The position numbers were made by a program, and so were the translations under genes. Source: Bacteroidales bacterium (lineage in GTDB: Bacteria > Bacteroidota > Bacteroidia > Bacteroidales > UBA7960). Taken from it: DNA of 36,412 bases. Under the pieces are notes generated by a model. The model saw nothing but the letters and a program-made list of their open reading frames with translations. It ran no database searches and was not told where the DNA came from. Shown piece by piece: positions 33,350 through 36,412 of this stretch; positions within the stretch are counted from its first letter, which is position 1, and every line of letters begins with the position of its first letter. The DNA lies in contig JAAYLH010000026.1 in assembly GCA_012521995.1 (NCBI GenBank), positions 1 to 36,412 on the forward strand, in the 5' to 3' direction.

Positions 33350-34774
33350 TTATTGCCCCCTTCCCTGCAGAATGATCAGCACCGTATATATCAGGATCTT
33401 AAAATCAACCGCGAGCGACATATTCTCGAGGTAAAGAAGGTCATAGCGAAGCCTTTCGATCATCTGCTCCACATTCTCAGCATATCCGTATTTCACCTGT
33501 CCCCAGCTAGTAATGCCCGGCTTCACCTTTTGCAGCAGGCGATAGTGGGGGGCTTTCTTTACGATCTGGTCAATATAGTACTGCCGCTCGGGGCGCGGGC
33601 CAACCAATGACATATTTCCCAACAGAACATTGTAGAATTGAGGGATTTCGTCGAGCCTGACCTTGCGCATGAATTTTCCGAAAGGGGTGATACGTGGGTC
33701 ATCTTTACAGGAGAGTTGGGGGCCGTCCTTTTCAGCATCTACAAACATGGACCTGAATTTATGCATCATAAAGGGCTTGCCGTGAAGACCGATGCGCTCG
33801 TGGGCGTAAAATACGGGTCCGCGTGAGGTGAACTTGACAAGCAGAGAGGTGACAAGAAAAACGGGAGATAGCACCACCAGGCCGATCAGGGCCACAAGAA
33901 TATCCATCAGGCGTTTAATGGATTGCTGCCAGGGGGGCATCAGGCCAGGCTGGATCTGGATCAACGGAGTCCCGAAGATTGAGGTCATCTTCACGGCTCC
34001 CAACAGGATGTCGTGTAGCTCAGGAATGACCTTTACCACAACGTCCGACTGGTAGAGCTCGGTAAGAATCTGGCTGATGTTTTTGTGTTCACGGGGCTCA
34101 ACAGCAAGGATGGCCTCTTCAATCTGGTGTTGTTCAATCACCTCCCTGAGGTCCTTAAACCAACCCAGTCGTGGCAAATGATCCTCGATGAGGTAATTGT
34201 CGTAAACGTTGACGTTGACGTAACCAATAAATTTGTTGCCCGATGATTTTTTCTGTGATTCCAGTTCCTTGTATACCTCCAGGGCTTTTTTCTGGCTTCC
34301 GATGATGATTGTCTTAAAGCCCAGCACCCTGTTGTGGATCTTCTTGATCAGGATGGTGGTAAGGACCAGCCTGAAGCTGGCGGTAAAGAAAAAATGAAAT
34401 AGCAGGAGGAACAGAAATGACTTGTAGTATTCGCTACTGGTACTTACTTCCTGGTCGAGGAGTACGACGAAGAAGATAACCAGCACCCCAATAATGGAAG
34501 TGAAAAGTGTTTGCCCGAATTGCCCCAGGCGTGAAGTACGGAAGATGGATTTGTATGCCCCGCTGACGTAATAGAATAATATCCAGAACAGGGGAATGGC
34601 AAGCAATCCAAAGATCAGGTTCTCATCAATAAACAGTTGCTCCTTTAAGCTGTCCAAACCAATGGTGGAATTGGCTTTCCTGAGACTGATGAAAAAAAAC
34701 CAGGCCAGAGAAGCAGCAAGAAAGTCAAAAATGAGATACCGTAAAAGATAGTGTTTTTGTAGTCTTTTATCCAT
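33350..34774 (-). CDS. Polyprenyl-phosphate sugar-1-phosphate transferase (exopolysaccharide initiation)
   Basis: It has 474 residues from the ATG at 34774 (MDKRLQKHYLLRYL); an upstream in-frame TTG at 34795 would add seven. The N-terminal half has four or five membrane helices and a Rossmann-like central domain. The C-terminal part is a bacterial sugar transferase domain: a membrane helix followed by KFRSM, RLDEIPQFYNVLLG, MSLVGPRPE and PGITSWGQVKYG. Such enzymes move a sugar-1-phosphate onto undecaprenyl phosphate to start capsule, O-antigen or exopolysaccharide repeat units. The sugar cannot be told. No glycosyltransferase cluster lies in the window. Confidence 0.93.
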   Translation of the reverse strand: MDKRLQKHYLLRYLIFDFLAASLAWFFFISLRKANSTIGLDSLKEQLFIDENLIFGLLAIPLFWILFYYVSGAYKSIFRTSRLGQFGQTLFTSIIGVLVIFFVVLLDQEVSTSSEYYKSFLFLLLFHFFFTASFRLVLTTILIKKIHNRVLGFKTIIIGSQKKALEVYKELESQKKSSGNKFIGYVNVNVYDNYLIEDHLPRLGWFKDLREVIEQHQIEEAILAVEPREHKNISQILTELYQSDVVVKVIPELHDILLGAVKMTSIFGTPLIQIQPGLMPPWQQSIKRLMDILVALIGLVVLSPVFLVTSLLVKFTSRGPVFYAHERIGLHGKPFMMHKFRSMFVDAEKDGPQLSCKDDPRITPFGKFMRKVRLDEIPQFYNVLLGNMSLVGPRPERQYYIDQIVKKAPHYRLLQKVKPGITSWGQVKYGYAENVEQMIERLRYDLLYLENMSLAVDFKILIYTVLIILQGRGQ

Positions 34775-34840
34775 GCTGTTGTTTTGGTGTAGCAAGAAGA
34801 ATCCTATTTCATCAGCTCATTATGATTGGTTTAAAAAAAG

Positions 34841-34888
34841 AAAAAAAAGGAGCGGGGAGGCAACAATAAAATGATAACGTTTCCGCTC
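34841..34888 (-). terminator. Terminator candidate of the Gfo/Idh gene (minus strand)
   Basis: On the minus strand, GAGCGG (34888-34883) pairs with CCGCTC (34855-34850), followed by a long T-rich tract (34848-34833). The 27-base loop is long. It lies 88 bases past the oxidoreductase stop codon and 76 bases ahead of the sugar transferase start. Confidence 0.5.
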
Positions 34889-34975
34889 ATTACATATTGT
34901 TTATACAGAAATTAAGAAAATATAAAATTCTGTAATTTCTTAAAGAGGGAAGGTAGTGGTCAGAAAAGCCCATTA

Positions 34976-35971
34976 TTACCCCAGTACCTGGGTGTTGATC
35001 TCTATTTTCTCCATGATCCTGTAGGCCAGTTCCAGTGAGCGGTAACCGTCTTCAATGGTCACAACGGGAATTGTGTTTTCGACAATGGAAGCGTGGAAGG
35101 TCTCCAGCTCGGTTTTTATTGCGTTGATGGGCAGGATCTCGGGTTTTTCGACAAAGATCTGCCGCTTTCCACGTCCTGCACCGAGGTCAATCACCATGGC
35201 AAAGGGATCGTCGTGCTTCACGTAATCTTTCATCCGAATAATCTCGGTTTCCTTCGTCAGAAAGTCAACGGAGAAATATCCATCCTTCTGAAAAAACCTT
35301 GATTTGCGCATACTCTTCATGGAGATGCGGCTGGCTGTAAGGTTGGCTACGCAGCCATTGTTGAATTCTACCCTGGCATTGGCGATGTCGGGGGTCTCGG
35401 AAACCACGGCGACTCCGCTGGCAGAGACCTTCTTGATGGGCGACTTAATTACGTGCAACACGATATCAATATCGTGAATCATCAGGTCCAGAATTACAGG
35501 GACGTCAGTGCCCCGTGGGTTAAAGGGGGCAAGGCGGTGGGTTTCGATGAACATGGTGTTTTCAAGGAATGGATTGGCAGCAATGAATGCTGGATTGAAA
35601 CGCTCCACATGGCCTACCTGCACCTTTACATTGGCCTCCCTGGCAAGTTCGATCAGCTCGCGTGCTTCCCTGAGGGTGGTGGTCAGGGGCTTTTCAATAA
35701 AAACATGCCTTGAGCGGCGAAGCGCCCGCGAAGCACTCTCAAAATGGTCAATGGTTGGGGTTACGATATCTACCATCTGGCAGGCATCGATCAGGGCATC
35801 GGGCGAGGAAAAGCGGCGGATCCCGAATTTCTCCTCCACCTCGGCTGAGATCTCAGGATTGGTATCATAAAAGCCCAGCAGGTCAAAACGCTCCGACTCC
35901 TGGATGCATTTAATGTGGATTTTACCAAGATGGCCTGCTCCCAATACCCCTATTTTGTTCACACTTGTCAT
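34976..35971 (-). CDS. Gfo/Idh/MocA-family NAD(P)-dependent oxidoreductase
   Basis: It has 331 residues. The N-terminal Rossmann fold has GVLGAGHLGKIH (dinucleotide-binding GxGxxG) and the family EKP motif in HVFIEKPLT near residue 94. The C-terminal domain carries GHVERFNPAF and LMIHDIDIVLHV, whose His/Asp residues match the family's catalytic region. Members oxidise or reduce sugars and nucleotide sugars. Similar proteins near lipid A genes act on UDP-GlcNAc, but nothing here proves this substrate. A strong promoter lies just upstream. The adjacent sugar transferase could use a related nucleotide sugar, though a terminator separates them. Confidence 0.88.
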   Translation of the reverse strand: MTSVNKIGVLGAGHLGKIHIKCIQESERFDLLGFYDTNPEISAEVEEKFGIRRFSSPDALIDACQMVDIVTPTIDHFESASRALRRSRHVFIEKPLTTTLREARELIELAREANVKVQVGHVERFNPAFIAANPFLENTMFIETHRLAPFNPRGTDVPVILDLMIHDIDIVLHVIKSPIKKVSASGVAVVSETPDIANARVEFNNGCVANLTASRISMKSMRKSRFFQKDGYFSVDFLTKETEIIRMKDYVKHDDPFAMVIDLGAGRGKRQIFVEKPEILPINAIKTELETFHASIVENTIPVVTIEDGYRSLELAYRIMEKIEINTQVLG

Positions 35972-35981
35972 TATAAATAAA

Positions 35982-36000
35982 TTGTAATGTTCTTGTAATG
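35982..36000. repeat. Tandem direct repeat at the Gfo/Idh promoter
   Basis: TTGTAATG occurs at 35982-35989 and again at 35993-36000, an 11-base period, close to one helical turn. It overlaps the expected transcription start (about 35994, minus strand) and abuts the -7 box. It may be a site for a dimeric regulator. Confidence 0.45.
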
Positions 36001-36030
36001 CAAAAATAGGATATTAAAGGATTGGTCAAA
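36001..36030 (-). promoter_or_regulatory. Promoter of the Gfo/Idh gene
   Basis: On the minus strand, TTTG (36030-36027), an 18-base spacer, and TATTTTTG (36008-36001), followed by CA, give a full match to the Bacteroidota -33/-7 promoter. The start codon at 35971 lies 29 bases downstream of the -7 box. Confidence 0.75.
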
Positions 36031-36121
36031 GGGGTTTTTTTAACAGGATAGTGTCGTTCCCCGAACGAGCGGCTGCCTTCAAGCGGCATATTGGTCTTTT
36101 CCCTGATGAAGTGCATGGCAC

Positions 36122-36156
36122 TTTGGCTAAAATTACCCGGGAATTGATTATTTTAG
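36122..36156 (+). promoter_or_regulatory. Promoter candidate of pcm
   Basis: TTTG (36122-36125) is followed after 23 bases by TATTTTAG (36149-36156), one mismatch from TAnnTTTG, 38 bases before the pcm start. The spacer is at the long end. Confidence 0.35.
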
Positions 36157-36194
36157 CAAGTTATTGCAGGGGTAATCCCTGATCGGGGCAAATT

Positions 36195-36412
36195 ATGATA
36201 GACACGTATCGCCATAAGGGTTTGCGAAGAAAGCTTGCAGAAGAAGTGAAGGGCAAGGGCATCAGTGATGAACGCATCATCCAGGCCATAGAGAAGATTC
36301 CCAGGCACTTTTTTCTCGATTCTTCTTTTGTGGAATTTGCCTACCAGGATAAGCCATTTCCCATTGGGGCAGGACAAACCATCAGCCAGCCCTATACCGT
36401 GGCCTTTCAGAC
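36195..36412 (+). CDS. pcm: Protein-L-isoaspartate O-methyltransferase, N-terminal part (3' end outside window)
   Basis: This enzyme methylates abnormal isoaspartyl residues in damaged proteins with S-adenosylmethionine. The 72 visible codons begin MIDTYRHKGLRRKLAEEVKG. They include AIEKIPRHFFLDSSF, AYQDKPFPIGAGQTISQPYT and the end of the window at VAFQ. The PIGxGQTISQPY signature is diagnostic of the family's N-terminal substrate region. The AdoMet-binding motif lies beyond the window, so completeness cannot be judged. It diverges from the Gfo/Idh gene. Confidence 0.93.
   Translation, partial: MIDTYRHKGLRRKLAEEVKGKGISDERIIQAIEKIPRHFFLDSSFVEFAYQDKPFPIGAGQTISQPYTVAFQ

Overview
The window is chromosomal DNA from a member of the Bacteroidota, most likely an anaerobic Bacteroidales-type lineage. 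Supporting signs are the gene order fusA-rpsJ with no tuf between them, a secreted protein with a type IX secretion (T9SS) C-terminal domain, DUF4294, TAnnTTTG-type promoter boxes, a near absence of Shine-Dalgarno (SD) sequences, and zinc-free forms of uS14, bL36 and uS4. No genus can be named from the sequence alone.

Layout. Positions 1-16745 hold one long ribosomal and translation superoperon on the + strand: fusA (5' end missing), the S10 cluster (rpsJ to rpmC/rpsQ), the spc cluster (rplN to rplO, secY, map, infA, rpmJ) and the alpha cluster (rpsM, rpsK, rpsD, rpoA, rplQ). It ends at a strong hairpin terminator. Enolase follows with its own terminator. From 18.2 to 22.5 kb come a secreted endonuclease/exonuclease/phosphatase (EEP)-fold enzyme with a T9SS tail, an unrecognised lipoprotein, and a Na+/phosphate cotransporter-type protein with a PhoU-like tail. 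On the minus strand lie nrfH-nrfA (ammonifying nitrite reductase). A TPR sensor histidine kinase runs divergently from them. A fetA-fetB type ABC pair follows on the minus strand, then tRNA-Leu(UAG), then tig-clpP-clpX (trigger factor and ClpXP protease) on +. The right end holds a DUF4294 protein, a polyprenyl-phosphate sugar-1-phosphate transferase, a Gfo/Idh/MocA oxidoreductase, and the first 72 codons of a protein-L-isoaspartate methyltransferase.

How the genes work together. The left half builds ribosomes, RNA polymerase alpha and the Sec translocon, plus two early nascent-chain factors (IF-1 and methionine aminopeptidase). Trigger factor, which docks on uL23 encoded upstream, and ClpXP form a nascent-chain and protein-quality module. 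NrfHA would take electrons from the quinone pool to reduce nitrite to ammonium at the outer face of the inner membrane. A CRP/FNR-type dyad sits just upstream of it.

Novelty. I found no CRISPR array, prophage, insertion sequence or obvious defence system, and most of the window is ordinary core genome. The places that deserve a second look are noncoding: an interlocked set of inverted repeats at 22746-22797, the dyad in front of nrfH, an internal promoter and leader in front of rpmC, an interrupted inverted repeat at 19596-19680, and a promoter overlapping the clpX terminator. The lipoprotein of unknown function at 19684-20550 is also worth checking.
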